Shown piece after piece: positions 55,169 to 62,826 of a stretch of 64,000 bases of DNA. The DNA lies in contig NZ_SMBX01000004.1 of the NCBI RefSeq assembly GCF_004342005.1, positions 186,001 to 250,000 of the forward strand, written 5' to 3'. This DNA comes from Paracandidimonas soli (GTDB lineage Bacteria > Pseudomonadota > Gammaproteobacteria > Burkholderiales > Burkholderiaceae_B). Below the pieces are notes generated by a model. The model worked only from the letters and a program-made list of their open reading frames with translations, did not search any database and had not been told where the DNA came from. Both the position numbers and the translations under genes were made by a program. The first letter of the stretch is position 1. Every line of letters starts with the position of its first letter.

Positions 55169-56653
55169 TCAGTTCACATACCAGATGGTCTTGGTCTGCT
55201 GGTACTGGTCGAATGCCTCCAGGCCGTTGTCCCTGCCGCCGAAGCCGGATTGCTTGTATCCGCCGAACGGCGTGGTGATGTCGCCTTCGGAAAATCCATT
55301 GACGGATACGGTTCCCGCGCGCAGGGCGCTGGAGACGCGCTGTGCGCGCTTCAGATTCTGCGTGTAGATGGATGCGGCCAAGCCGTAGACACTGTCGTTG
55401 GCCAGGCGGACGGCTTCCTGCTCGTCCTCGAACGTGGTGACGGCGAGCACGGGGCCGAAGACTTCGTTGCGGAACAGGCGCATGTCGGGCGTGACGCCGT
55501 CGAAAATGGTGGGCTCCACATACCAGCCGCTGCCCAGCTCGTCATGTATCTTGCCGCCATGCGCCAGGCGCGCGCCGGCCTCCAGAGTGTCGTCGATGAA
55601 ACTCTTCACCTTGTCGAAATGCGCCTTTTCCACCATGGGACCGATGCTGGTGGCCGGATCGGTGGGCAGGCCGACTTTCCAGTCGGCCAGTCCGGCGCGC
55701 AACTGCTCCAGCAGCCGATCCTTGATGGAGGCATGGACGATGAGGCGCGAGCCGCAGCTGCAGTTCTCGCTCATGTTCCAGAAGGCGGCCGCCAGGATGT
55801 GCGGCGTGATGCCGTCCAGATCGGCGTCCTCGAAGACGACCTGCGGGCTCTTGCCGCCGCACTCGAGCACGATTTCCTTCAGGTTGCTTTCCGCCGAATA
55901 GCGCAGGAACAGGCGGCCCACTTCGGTGGATCCGGTGAACGATACGATGTCCACATCCATGTGCCGGCCCAGCGCTTCGCCGGCCTCTTCGCCCAGGCCC
56001 GTGACCAGGGTCAGCGCGCCTTCGGGAACACCCGCCTCATAGGCCAGCTGTGTCATGCGGTAGGCGCTGAGCGAAGTCAGCTCGGCCGGCTTGACGACGA
56101 CGGCATTGCCGGCAGCCAGCGCGGGAGCGACTTTCCATGCGTACATCTGCGCGGGGAAGTTCCAGGGCAGCACGGCGCCGACCACGCCGATGGGTTCCTT
56201 GACGATCAGGCCGAGGGCGTCGCTTCCGGTGGGGGAGATTTTTCCGAACACTTTGTCGATCGCTTCCGCATACCAGCGGAACGTGTCGATGGTAGCGGGC
56301 ATGTCGGTATTCAGGCATTCGGTGATGGGCTTGCCGGCGTCGATGCAGTCCAGCGCGGCCAGTTCCTCCGTGTGCGCTTCCAGCAGATCGGCCCAGCGCA
56401 GCAGGACGGCCTTGCGTTGCGCGGGCGACAGGCCGGACCATTCGCCCGACTCGAAGCTGGCGCGCGCGGCGCGAACCGCCTTGTCGACGTCTTCGGCGTT
56501 GCCCGCCTCGATCCAGCCGATAGGCGTGTCGTCGATCGGCGTGCGGTTTTCCAGGCGCCCGGCCTGGGACGGCCGATGCCCAGGGATGAGATGACCGGCG
56601 AAAAGCCTGGCTTCGCGGGCCTGTGCAAATACTTGATCGGTCGAAATAGGCAT
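55169..56653 (-). CDS. NAD(P)-dependent aldehyde dehydrogenase, PuuC-like
   Basis: Aldehyde dehydrogenase of 494 aa. The catalytic Glu lies in LECGGKSPQ and the nucleophilic Cys in SENCSCGSRL; the cofactor motif is SFTGSTEVGR. The ending FGGYKQSGFGGRDNGLEAFDQY is typical of the gamma-glutamyl-aminobutyraldehyde/betaine aldehyde branch. AGAGAG precedes the ATG. It lies 77 bases after the GntR gene and probably ends the TRAP/lyase operon, where it would oxidise a semialdehyde made by the pathway (inference). Confidence 0.9.
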   Translation of the reverse strand: MPISTDQVFAQAREARLFAGHLIPGHRPSQAGRLENRTPIDDTPIGWIEAGNAEDVDKAVRAARASFESGEWSGLSPAQRKAVLLRWADLLEAHTEELAALDCIDAGKPITECLNTDMPATIDTFRWYAEAIDKVFGKISPTGSDALGLIVKEPIGVVGAVLPWNFPAQMYAWKVAPALAAGNAVVVKPAELTSLSAYRMTQLAYEAGVPEGALTLVTGLGEEAGEALGRHMDVDIVSFTGSTEVGRLFLRYSAESNLKEIVLECGGKSPQVVFEDADLDGITPHILAAAFWNMSENCSCGSRLIVHASIKDRLLEQLRAGLADWKVGLPTDPATSIGPMVEKAHFDKVKSFIDDTLEAGARLAHGGKIHDELGSGWYVEPTIFDGVTPDMRLFRNEVFGPVLAVTTFEDEQEAVRLANDSVYGLAASIYTQNLKRAQRVSSALRAGTVSVNGFSEGDITTPFGGYKQSGFGGRDNGLEAFDQYQQTKTIWYVN

Positions 56654-56730
56654 GATGTCTCTCTTCTGTAGGCCTGACGGCCGTTATTCCGGATGTGGGG
56701 CATCACCTGTCGCCGGCGGCGCGTCCTGTG

Positions 56731-57420
56731 TCAGGAGCTTGCCGCCTGGCCCTGTTTTTCCCGCAGATTCCTGAGCAGCTTGTCGCGCGTTGCGTCGATG
56801 TGATGGGTCAGCAGCCGGACGGCGGCTTCGATGTCCCCGGCGCGACAGAGCCGGCAGAGCTCCTGGTGTTCTTCGGAGGCCTGGCGGATGTCGTGGTCCA
56901 GGACCAGCTGGAGCCGGATGTAGCGGTCCACCTGGTTGTTGAGCTTCTGGATCATGCCGAGCCAAAGGTCTTTTCCCGCGGGCTGGTACAGGCTGAGGTG
57001 AAACTCCGTATTCAGAGCGCCCCATTGCTTGATGTCATTGTTTTCGTATGACTGCGTCAACTGTTCCGCAAGCGCCTCCGAGCGCGCCAGGCTGGCGCTG
57101 GTCATGTGCGGCATGGCATAGCGCAACAACTCGACCTCCAGCACGGTGCGCAGCCGGAAGACTTCGTCGATCTCATCGATGGAGCAGTCCGTGACCAGTG
57201 CGCTGCGCGAAACCTGCATGATGATCAGGCCTTCGGCCTCCAGATTGCGAAGCGCTTCGCGTATCGGCATGCGCGAGACGCCGAACGTCTCGGCAAGGAC
57301 TTCCTGGCGCAGCAGACTGCCTTTTGGGTAGTCTCCATTCAGGATCCGTTCGCGGATGGCATCCGTGACAGCGGCGGCGATATTCTGGCGCCGGATGATG
57401 GAAGTCGGTTGTTTTTGCAT
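56731..57420 (-). CDS. GntR family regulator, FCD domain
   Basis: FadR-type regulator of 229 aa. A normal winged helix (LLRQEVLAETFGVSRMPIREALRNLEAEGL) with the Arg-Glu pair is followed by an FCD domain (IDEVFRLRTVLEVELLRYAMP, LNTEFHLSLYQPAG, EEHQELCRLCRAGD). The ATG at 57420 is chosen; a longer frame runs into the lyase gene end. Placed inside the TRAP transporter/lyase/aldehyde dehydrogenase operon, it is the likely ligand-responsive repressor of the operator at 61277-61291. Confidence 0.88.
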   Translation of the reverse strand: MQKQPTSIIRRQNIAAAVTDAIRERILNGDYPKGSLLRQEVLAETFGVSRMPIREALRNLEAEGLIIMQVSRSALVTDCSIDEIDEVFRLRTVLEVELLRYAMPHMTSASLARSEALAEQLTQSYENNDIKQWGALNTEFHLSLYQPAGKDLWLGMIQKLNNQVDRYIRLQLVLDHDIRQASEEHQELCRLCRAGDIEAAVRLLTHHIDATRDKLLRNLREKQGQAASS

Positions 57421-57490
57421 TGCGTGAATCGCGGGGAAGAATGAAGTATTCGAACCCTGCAGTATAACAATTAGCAGTCCTATCAATAAC

Positions 57491-58369
57491 TTACTTGCGA
57501 TGGCTCAGGATGGGGGCGATGGCGCTCTTGAGTTCCGCCATCTGGTCGCCATCCAGCGGCATGACGGGCTTGCGGCAGTCGCCGACATTGCCGGTCAGAA
57601 TGTTGGTTGCCGCCTTGACCGCCGGGTTGTAAGGGCTGCGCCAGAAAAAGAGATTGGCGGGCAGAATGCGGTTCCACACGGCCAGTGCCTGCGCCAGCTT
57701 GCCTTCCTGGACGAGGTTGTACATCTCCACAGCCTCTGGGGCGATGGCGTTGACCGCGCCCCAGAAGCAGCCGTTGCAGCCCGCCAGCAGGGCATGGAAT
57801 GCGAAGGGATCCGAGCCGTTGAAAACGGTGGCGCCGCTGGCCAGCAGTTCCTGGACGCGGTTGAAATCGCCGCTGGTGTCCTTGATGTACTTGATGTTGT
57901 CGATGGCGGACAGGCGCTTGAAGAATTCGGGGGTTATATCGAAGCCCGAGTGCATGGGTACGTTGTAGACCATCATGGGCGTACTGACTTTTTCGGCGAT
58001 GCGCTCGTAGTGGTAATACACGCCGTCCGGAACCGGACCTTCGAAGTAGGGCGGAAGAACCAGCAGCGCATCGGCGCCGATGCCTTCGGCATGCAGGGAA
58101 GCTTCGATGCTGTCCTCCGTGCGGATGGCGGACGTCTGGACGATCAGCTTTGCCCTGCCGTCGATGTGGGAAGCGGCCGTTTCGGCGATCCTGCGCTTTT
58201 CTTCGGTGGTCAGGAAAGCGAACTCGCCCGTGCCGCCGTTGACGGCGATGATGTGGACGCCGGCCCCGATCAGGCTGTCCAGGTGGGAACGGAATGCATC
58301 GTAGTCGACTGCGCCGTCGTCGCGCATGGGGGTGCATGATGCGGCGCAAATGCCTTTCAGAGTACTCAT
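57491..58369 (-). CDS. dihydrodipicolinate synthase family lyase/dehydratase
   Basis: Class I aldolase-fold enzyme of 292 aa. The Schiff-base lysine is in KYIKDTSGD, the conserved Tyr in MMVYNVPM, and the substrate-carboxylate loop is VNGGTGEFAFLT. It is not the biosynthetic DapA: the neighbours are a TRAP importer and an aldehyde dehydrogenase, the setting of catabolic members such as 5-dehydro-4-deoxyglucarate dehydratase or hydroxyproline-pathway deaminase. Which one cannot be decided from sequence alone. AAGGA precedes the ATG. Confidence 0.87.
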   Translation of the reverse strand: MSTLKGICAASCTPMRDDGAVDYDAFRSHLDSLIGAGVHIIAVNGGTGEFAFLTTEEKRRIAETAASHIDGRAKLIVQTSAIRTEDSIEASLHAEGIGADALLVLPPYFEGPVPDGVYYHYERIAEKVSTPMMVYNVPMHSGFDITPEFFKRLSAIDNIKYIKDTSGDFNRVQELLASGATVFNGSDPFAFHALLAGCNGCFWGAVNAIAPEAVEMYNLVQEGKLAQALAVWNRILPANLFFWRSPYNPAVKAATNILTGNVGDCRKPVMPLDGDQMAELKSAIAPILSHRK

Positions 58370-58401
58370 ACAGCTATCCTTTTGAAGGTAATGGAATGAT
58401 G

Positions 58402-58449
58402 GGTTGCCTCGGACTGCAAGCCGAGGCTCGCGCTTGAGCGCGTGATCAG
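58402..58449 (+). repeat. dispersed hairpin element, copy C
   Basis: Two adjacent hairpins: GCCTCGG (58406-58412) with CCGAGGC (58421-58427), then CGCGCT (58429-58434) with AGCGCG (58437-58442). It aligns with copies A and B over its whole length. In the direction of the dctP gene it begins at the stop codon (58446-58448), as copy B does for the MFS gene. Confidence 0.6.
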
Positions 58450-59417
58450 TTGGCTGCGGCCCTTGCGGCTTCCAGATTCTTCTGGCCGTCGGGGATGTCT
58501 TTCAGCAGGGGGGCGTAGATCTTTTCGGTGGCGGCGCGGAATCCGGCCAGCTCGGGTTCCACGATTTCCACGCTGGCGGCCTGCATGGCTTCTATGCCTT
58601 CCTGGTAGTTTTTCTCATAGACTGCGATGGCATGCTTGACTGCAATGTCGGTTGCTTCGCGCAGGATGTCCTGGTGCTCCTTGGACAGCGAGTCGAAGCG
58701 GGATTTCGACATGATGATCACCGCGGGCATGTAGTGGATCTTGATCTTGTTGTAGAACTTGGTGACTTCGATGAATTTGTCCTGGATGATCTGGTCGGGA
58801 GACGCCTCGCCCGCATCGACGACGCCGGTCTGCAGCGCCATGAAGACCTCGGAATAGGCCATGGGCGTGGGTTGGGCGCCCAGCGATTCATAGGCGCGCA
58901 CATAGCCGGGGGACTGGATGACGCGGACCTTCGTTCCTTTCATATCATCGACAGTGCTGACTTTCTTGGTGCCGTACAGGTTGCGCTCCAGAGTGGAAAT
59001 CCATCCGAGGCCGACCAGGCCATAACGGTCCATATAGCCGAGCATGTGCTTGCCGAACGGGCTTTGCAGCGCCTGGTTGGCGTGCTGCAGGTCTTTGAAC
59101 AGGTAGGGCAGCGAGAACAGGCCGTACTCTTTGATGGTGTTCTCCAGCGGCGGTTCGCCGGTGACGACCAGCGGCAGCGTGCCTGTGCGAGCGGACTGGA
59201 TCATGCGGACTTCGCCGCCCAGTTGGCCCGAAGGGAAAATATTGATGGTCAGTGTGCCGTTCGATTTCTCCGCCGCGACTTCGGCCAGCTTGACGGCGGC
59301 GGCATGATAGTGGCTGTCCGTGGTGAGCACGTGGCCGAGATCCAGCGTGACTTTCTGCTGGGCGTGGGTGTGCAGCGAGGCAAAGGCCAGGGCGGATGCG
59401 AGTAGCAGGCGTTTCAT
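58446..59417 (-). CDS. dctP: TRAP transporter substrate-binding protein (DctP family)
   Basis: Periplasmic binding protein of 323 aa with a signal peptide (LLASALAFASLHTHAQ). The family core is visible: FPSGQLGGEVRMIQSARTG, then GLGWISTLERNLYG, and the carboxylate-binding Arg region KGTKVRVIQSPGYVRAYESLGAQPTPMAYSEVFMALQTGVVDAGE. Ligands are usually organic acids. GAGGAG precedes the ATG. Third gene of the dctQ-dctM-dctP set. Confidence 0.93.
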   Translation of the reverse strand: MKRLLLASALAFASLHTHAQQKVTLDLGHVLTTDSHYHAAAVKLAEVAAEKSNGTLTINIFPSGQLGGEVRMIQSARTGTLPLVVTGEPPLENTIKEYGLFSLPYLFKDLQHANQALQSPFGKHMLGYMDRYGLVGLGWISTLERNLYGTKKVSTVDDMKGTKVRVIQSPGYVRAYESLGAQPTPMAYSEVFMALQTGVVDAGEASPDQIIQDKFIEVTKFYNKIKIHYMPAVIIMSKSRFDSLSKEHQDILREATDIAVKHAIAVYEKNYQEGIEAMQAASVEIVEPELAGFRAATEKIYAPLLKDIPDGQKNLEAARAAAN

Positions 59418-59447
59418 GATGTCTCCTCGTTTATCGGGTTTTGCGGT

Positions 59448-60716
59448 CTATAGAAGCGCCAGGGAAATGGCGGGAACGTAGCTGACGATCATGAGGTTCA
59501 TGATCAGGACAGCCAGGAAAATCAGCAGCGGACGGATCAGCTGTTCGAGCGACAGGCCGGAAATCTGGCAGGCGATGAAGAGATTCACGCCGACCGGAGG
59601 CGTCACCATGCCGATGGCGACGTTGAAAATGATCACCATGCCGAAATGGATGGGATCGATACCGTAGCTGGCGGCAATCGGCGCCAGCATCGGTCCCAGG
59701 ATGACGATGCAGGCCAGCGCCTCCATGAACATGCCGATGACCAGAAGCAGCACGTTCGCCAGCAGCAGGAACATGAAGGCATTGGACGCGACGCTGCCGA
59801 TCAGCGCGGACAGGTGCTGCGAGACGTTGTTGATCGCCAGCAGATAGGCGAACAGCGAGGCGAAACCTACGATCAGCATGATGGTGCCGGTCAGGATGGC
59901 GGTTTCGGCGAAGATGCGCCTAAGGTCGTGGATCCGGATTTCCTTGTAGACGAACATGCCGACGAGCAGGCCGTATACCACGGCGACCACGGAGGCCTCG
60001 GTGGCAGTGAAAATGCCGGAGTAAATGCCGCCCAGGATGATGACGGGCATCATCAGGGCAAAGCCGGAATGCAGGAGCGCTCGCCATACATTGACAATCC
60101 AGGCTTTTGGGGTGATGGGCGTGATGTCATCGAAGTTCTTGAGCTTGGCGACGATGGCGATGGTGACGATCAGCGAGACGCCCAGCATCAGGCCGGGGAA
60201 TATGCCGGCAAGGAACATGCTGCCGACCGAAACGTTGGCGACCAGCGCATAGATGATCATCGGCAGAGAGGGCGGGATGATGGCGCCAAGTTCGCCGGCC
60301 ACGGCGATGCCGGCCGCCGCGAAATTCCTCGGGTAGCCCTTCTTTTCCATGGCCGGGATCATGATGCCGCCCACGGCGGCCGTCGTTGCGGAGGAAGAGC
60401 CGGACATCGTGGAGAAGAACATGGATGTCAGGACCGAGGCCGATCCCAGGCCGCCGCGTATCCATCCGACGATGGCGTTGGCCAGGTCCATCAGGCGGCG
60501 GGAGATGCCGCCGTTCTGCATCAGGCTGCCCGCCAGTACGTAGAACGGAATGGCCATCAGGGGAAAGGCATCGAGCGCTTCGAACAGGTTCTGCGGAACG
60601 CTCAGCAGGCTGATGTCCTTCTGGACCAGCACCAGTCCGGCAGCGATGCCCAGTGCGGCGAATATGGGTATGCCGATGGCGAAGCAGAGGATCAGGCTTC
60701 CGAACAGTAGCAGCAT
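59448..60716 (-). CDS. dctM: TRAP transporter large permease (DctM family)
   Basis: Membrane protein of 422 aa with about twelve hydrophobic segments. Diagnostic stretches are FPLMAIPFYVLAGSLMQNGGIS, SGSSSATTAAVGGIMIPAMEKKGY and GMVTPPVGVNLFIA. It couples substrate import to a sodium gradient together with DctQ and DctP. GGAG precedes the ATG; 27 bases after dctQ. Confidence 0.94.
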   Translation of the reverse strand: MLLLFGSLILCFAIGIPIFAALGIAAGLVLVQKDISLLSVPQNLFEALDAFPLMAIPFYVLAGSLMQNGGISRRLMDLANAIVGWIRGGLGSASVLTSMFFSTMSGSSSATTAAVGGIMIPAMEKKGYPRNFAAAGIAVAGELGAIIPPSLPMIIYALVANVSVGSMFLAGIFPGLMLGVSLIVTIAIVAKLKNFDDITPITPKAWIVNVWRALLHSGFALMMPVIILGGIYSGIFTATEASVVAVVYGLLVGMFVYKEIRIHDLRRIFAETAILTGTIMLIVGFASLFAYLLAINNVSQHLSALIGSVASNAFMFLLLANVLLLVIGMFMEALACIVILGPMLAPIAASYGIDPIHFGMVIIFNVAIGMVTPPVGVNLFIACQISGLSLEQLIRPLLIFLAVLIMNLMIVSYVPAISLALL

Positions 60717-60743
60717 GAGTTGTCTCCGGTAGGGATATTGGTC

Positions 60744-61259
60744 TTATTGGTGCGATTCCGCTTGTCGGGCGGGCTGGAGGGCGATGCGGATCAGGACGGA
60801 CAGAAGATTCAGGAGCATGAGGGCGGTGCCGACGGGCATGGCCAGGTACAGCCAGCGCTTCGAAATGGTGAGGACGGGAGATGTCTCCACTGCGCCGAAT
60901 TCCGACCAGACCCAGCCATACCAGGTCAGGACGGCCAGGAATGCGATGGTGCAGGACAGGGCCAGCAAACGCGTGTATCGGGCGGCATGGGCCGGGAGCG
61001 CATCGATCAGGGCGTTGACGGCGATCAGAAGGCCCTTGCTGGCGGCCACGGAGCCGCCCAGGAATATGCTCCAGATCATCAAGTAGCGCGCCGCCTCTTC
61101 CGTCCAGGGGGCCGAGACAATGATGCCCAGGGGAGGCAGCGCGAACCGGACGGCGACTTGCCAGAACACGATCGCGACCATGGCGGCCAGCATCAGGAAA
61201 AGCAGGGTATAGGTCAGTGAGTTGATGCGATCCAGACCGCGGGCGAGCAAGGAGGCCAT
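60744..61259 (-). CDS. dctQ: TRAP transporter small permease (DctQ family)
   Basis: Four-helix membrane protein of 171 aa. FWQVAVRFALPPL and PWTEEAARYLMIWSIFLGGSVAASKG are typical for DctQ. The ATG at 61259 (MASLLARGLDRINSL) is chosen; a longer frame would read through the operator palindrome at 61277. First gene of the operon behind the promoter at 61310-61338. Confidence 0.9.
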   Translation of the reverse strand: MASLLARGLDRINSLTYTLLFLMLAAMVAIVFWQVAVRFALPPLGIIVSAPWTEEAARYLMIWSIFLGGSVAASKGLLIAVNALIDALPAHAARYTRLLALSCTIAFLAVLTWYGWVWSEFGAVETSPVLTISKRWLYLAMPVGTALMLLNLLSVLIRIALQPARQAESHQ

Positions 61260-61276
61260 GGCTTGTCTTTTAAAAT

Positions 61277-61291
61277 TGGATCCAGGATCCA
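61277..61291. promoter_or_regulatory. operator-like palindrome upstream of dctQ
   Basis: TGGATCC and GGATCCA arms around a central A, 18 bases ahead of the dctQ start and just downstream of the predicted promoter. Position suits a repressor that blocks elongation, presumably the FCD-type GntR protein of the same operon. Confidence 0.55.
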
Positions 61292-61309
61292 GGATTATGG
61301 ATACGAGCA

Positions 61310-61338
61310 ATATTAAGGATGTCGGATAGACGCGTCAA
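61310..61338 (-). promoter_or_regulatory. predicted sigma-70 promoter of the TRAP operon
   Basis: On the minus strand TTGACG (61333-61338), exact 17-base spacer and TAATAT (61310-61315). The rest of the 343-base gap (61260-61602) holds no gene that I can support. Confidence 0.7.
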
Positions 61339-61602
61339 TAAAGCTAGGGAAAACACCAACTGCCGGCGCAGGAATGGCGGCAGCCAGCGTAGAGGCAAGG
61401 CGGGGGAGGAATGGAAGCGCGGGGAAAGAGAGCGCATCCAGGCCGGGCCGGATGCGCAAGGCTTGCTATTTGTGGAACGCGCAGTGGGGTAGCGCTGGCG
61501 TGGCGCCGGGGCGGGCGGACATGAAGGCCGGCGCCGCCTGCTCAGTGACAGCGGAAATCCGGCCCTGGAAAAAGCGCGGTGTCTGGCGCTTGTGCGGGCT
61601 TC

Positions 61603-62796
61603 TTACGTGCCGATGTCGTCCGGCACGTAGACCCAGCCTTCCATCAGCACGCGGGCGCTGCGGCTCATGCTGGCGCTGGCGATGGTCCATCCCTCTTCCT
61701 TCCTGACGGCGCGCGCGCCGACGCGCAGCGTACCCGACGGATGGCCGAAGCGGATATCGTCACGCTCGCCGCCTCCGGCCGCCAGGTTGACCAACGTTCC
61801 GGGAATGGCTGCGGCAGAGGCGATGGCCACGGCCGCGGTGCCCATCATGGCGTGATGCAGCTTGCCCATGGACAGGGCGCGCACCAGCAGGTCGATGTCG
61901 CCGGCGGCGACCGCCTTTCCGCTGGAGGCGGTGTAGCCGGAAGGAGGGGCGACGAATGCCACTTTCGGGGTGTGCTGGCGCGCAGCAGCCTCATCGATGT
62001 TTCCGATCAGGCCCATGCGCACGGCGCCCATGGCGCGGATCTGCTCGAACAAGGCAAGCGCGCGCGCATCTCCGTTGATGTCGTCCTGCCGTTCCGTCCC
62101 TAGGTATCCCAGTGCGGCCGCCTCGACGAAGACGGTGGGAATGCCCGCGTTGATGAGCGTGGCCTTCAGGCGGCCGATGCCGGGTACGTCCAGTTCGTCC
62201 ACGACATTGCCGGTGGGGAACATGGCGCCGCCGCCGTCGCCGTCATCCGCCGCGGGATCCATGAATTCCAGCCGGATCTCGGCCGCGGGGAACGTGACGC
62301 CGTCCAGTTCGAAGTCCCCGGTTTCCTGCACGGCGCCATTGCACATGGGAACATGTGCGATGATGGTCTTGCCGATGTTGGCCTGCCAGATGCGGACGAC
62401 GGCGGTGCCGTTTTCTGGAAGGCGCGACGCGTCCACCAGCCCGCTGCGGATGGCGAACGGCCCTACGGCGGCAGAGAGATTGCCGCAGTTGCCGCTCCAG
62501 TCCACGAACGGCCGGTCGATGGAGACCTGGCCGAACAGGTAATCGACGTCGTGGCCCTCGCGGGTGCTGGGACTGAGAATGACGGTCTTGCTGGTGCTGG
62601 AGGTCGCGCCCCCCATGCCGTCGATCTGCTTGCCGTAGGGATCCGGGCTGCCGATGACGCGCAGCAGCAGGGCATCGCGCGCGGGGCCTGGTTTGCGTGC
62701 TGCTTCAGGCAGATCCTGCAGGCGGAAGAAGACCCCTTTGCTGGTGCCGCCGCGCATATAGGTGGCGGGGATGAAGATCTGTGCGGGATGAGTCAT
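61603..62796 (-). CDS. prpF: PrpF family isomerase (2-methylaconitate/4-oxalomesaconate type)
   Basis: Diaminopimelate-epimerase-fold isomerase of 397 aa. The opening IPATYMRGGTSKGVFF is diagnostic, with the catalytic-Lys-bearing RGGTSKG; the second half has CGNLSAAVGPFAI and GDIDLLVRALSMGKLHHAMMGT. PrpF moves the double bond of 2-methyl-trans-aconitate so that the product of AcnD can re-enter the methylcitrate cycle. The ATG at 62796 gives the usual length; a TTG at 62808 is possible. It follows the acnD-type gene after 30 bases, the standard acnD-prpF pair. Confidence 0.88.
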   Translation of the reverse strand: MTHPAQIFIPATYMRGGTSKGVFFRLQDLPEAARKPGPARDALLLRVIGSPDPYGKQIDGMGGATSSTSKTVILSPSTREGHDVDYLFGQVSIDRPFVDWSGNCGNLSAAVGPFAIRSGLVDASRLPENGTAVVRIWQANIGKTIIAHVPMCNGAVQETGDFELDGVTFPAAEIRLEFMDPAADDGDGGGAMFPTGNVVDELDVPGIGRLKATLINAGIPTVFVEAAALGYLGTERQDDINGDARALALFEQIRAMGAVRMGLIGNIDEAAARQHTPKVAFVAPPSGYTASSGKAVAAGDIDLLVRALSMGKLHHAMMGTAAVAIASAAAIPGTLVNLAAGGGERDDIRFGHPSGTLRVGARAVRKEEGWTIASASMSRSARVLMEGWVYVPDDIGT

Positions 62797-62826
62797 GATG
62801 TTTGCCAATGCGGCTCTGTATGAGAA

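Noticed and set aside
55103-56671. Open frame of about 520 codons antisense to the aldehyde dehydrogenase gene
   Set aside because: Shadow of a gene with clear catalytic motifs on the other strand; it also begins inside the slyX terminator.
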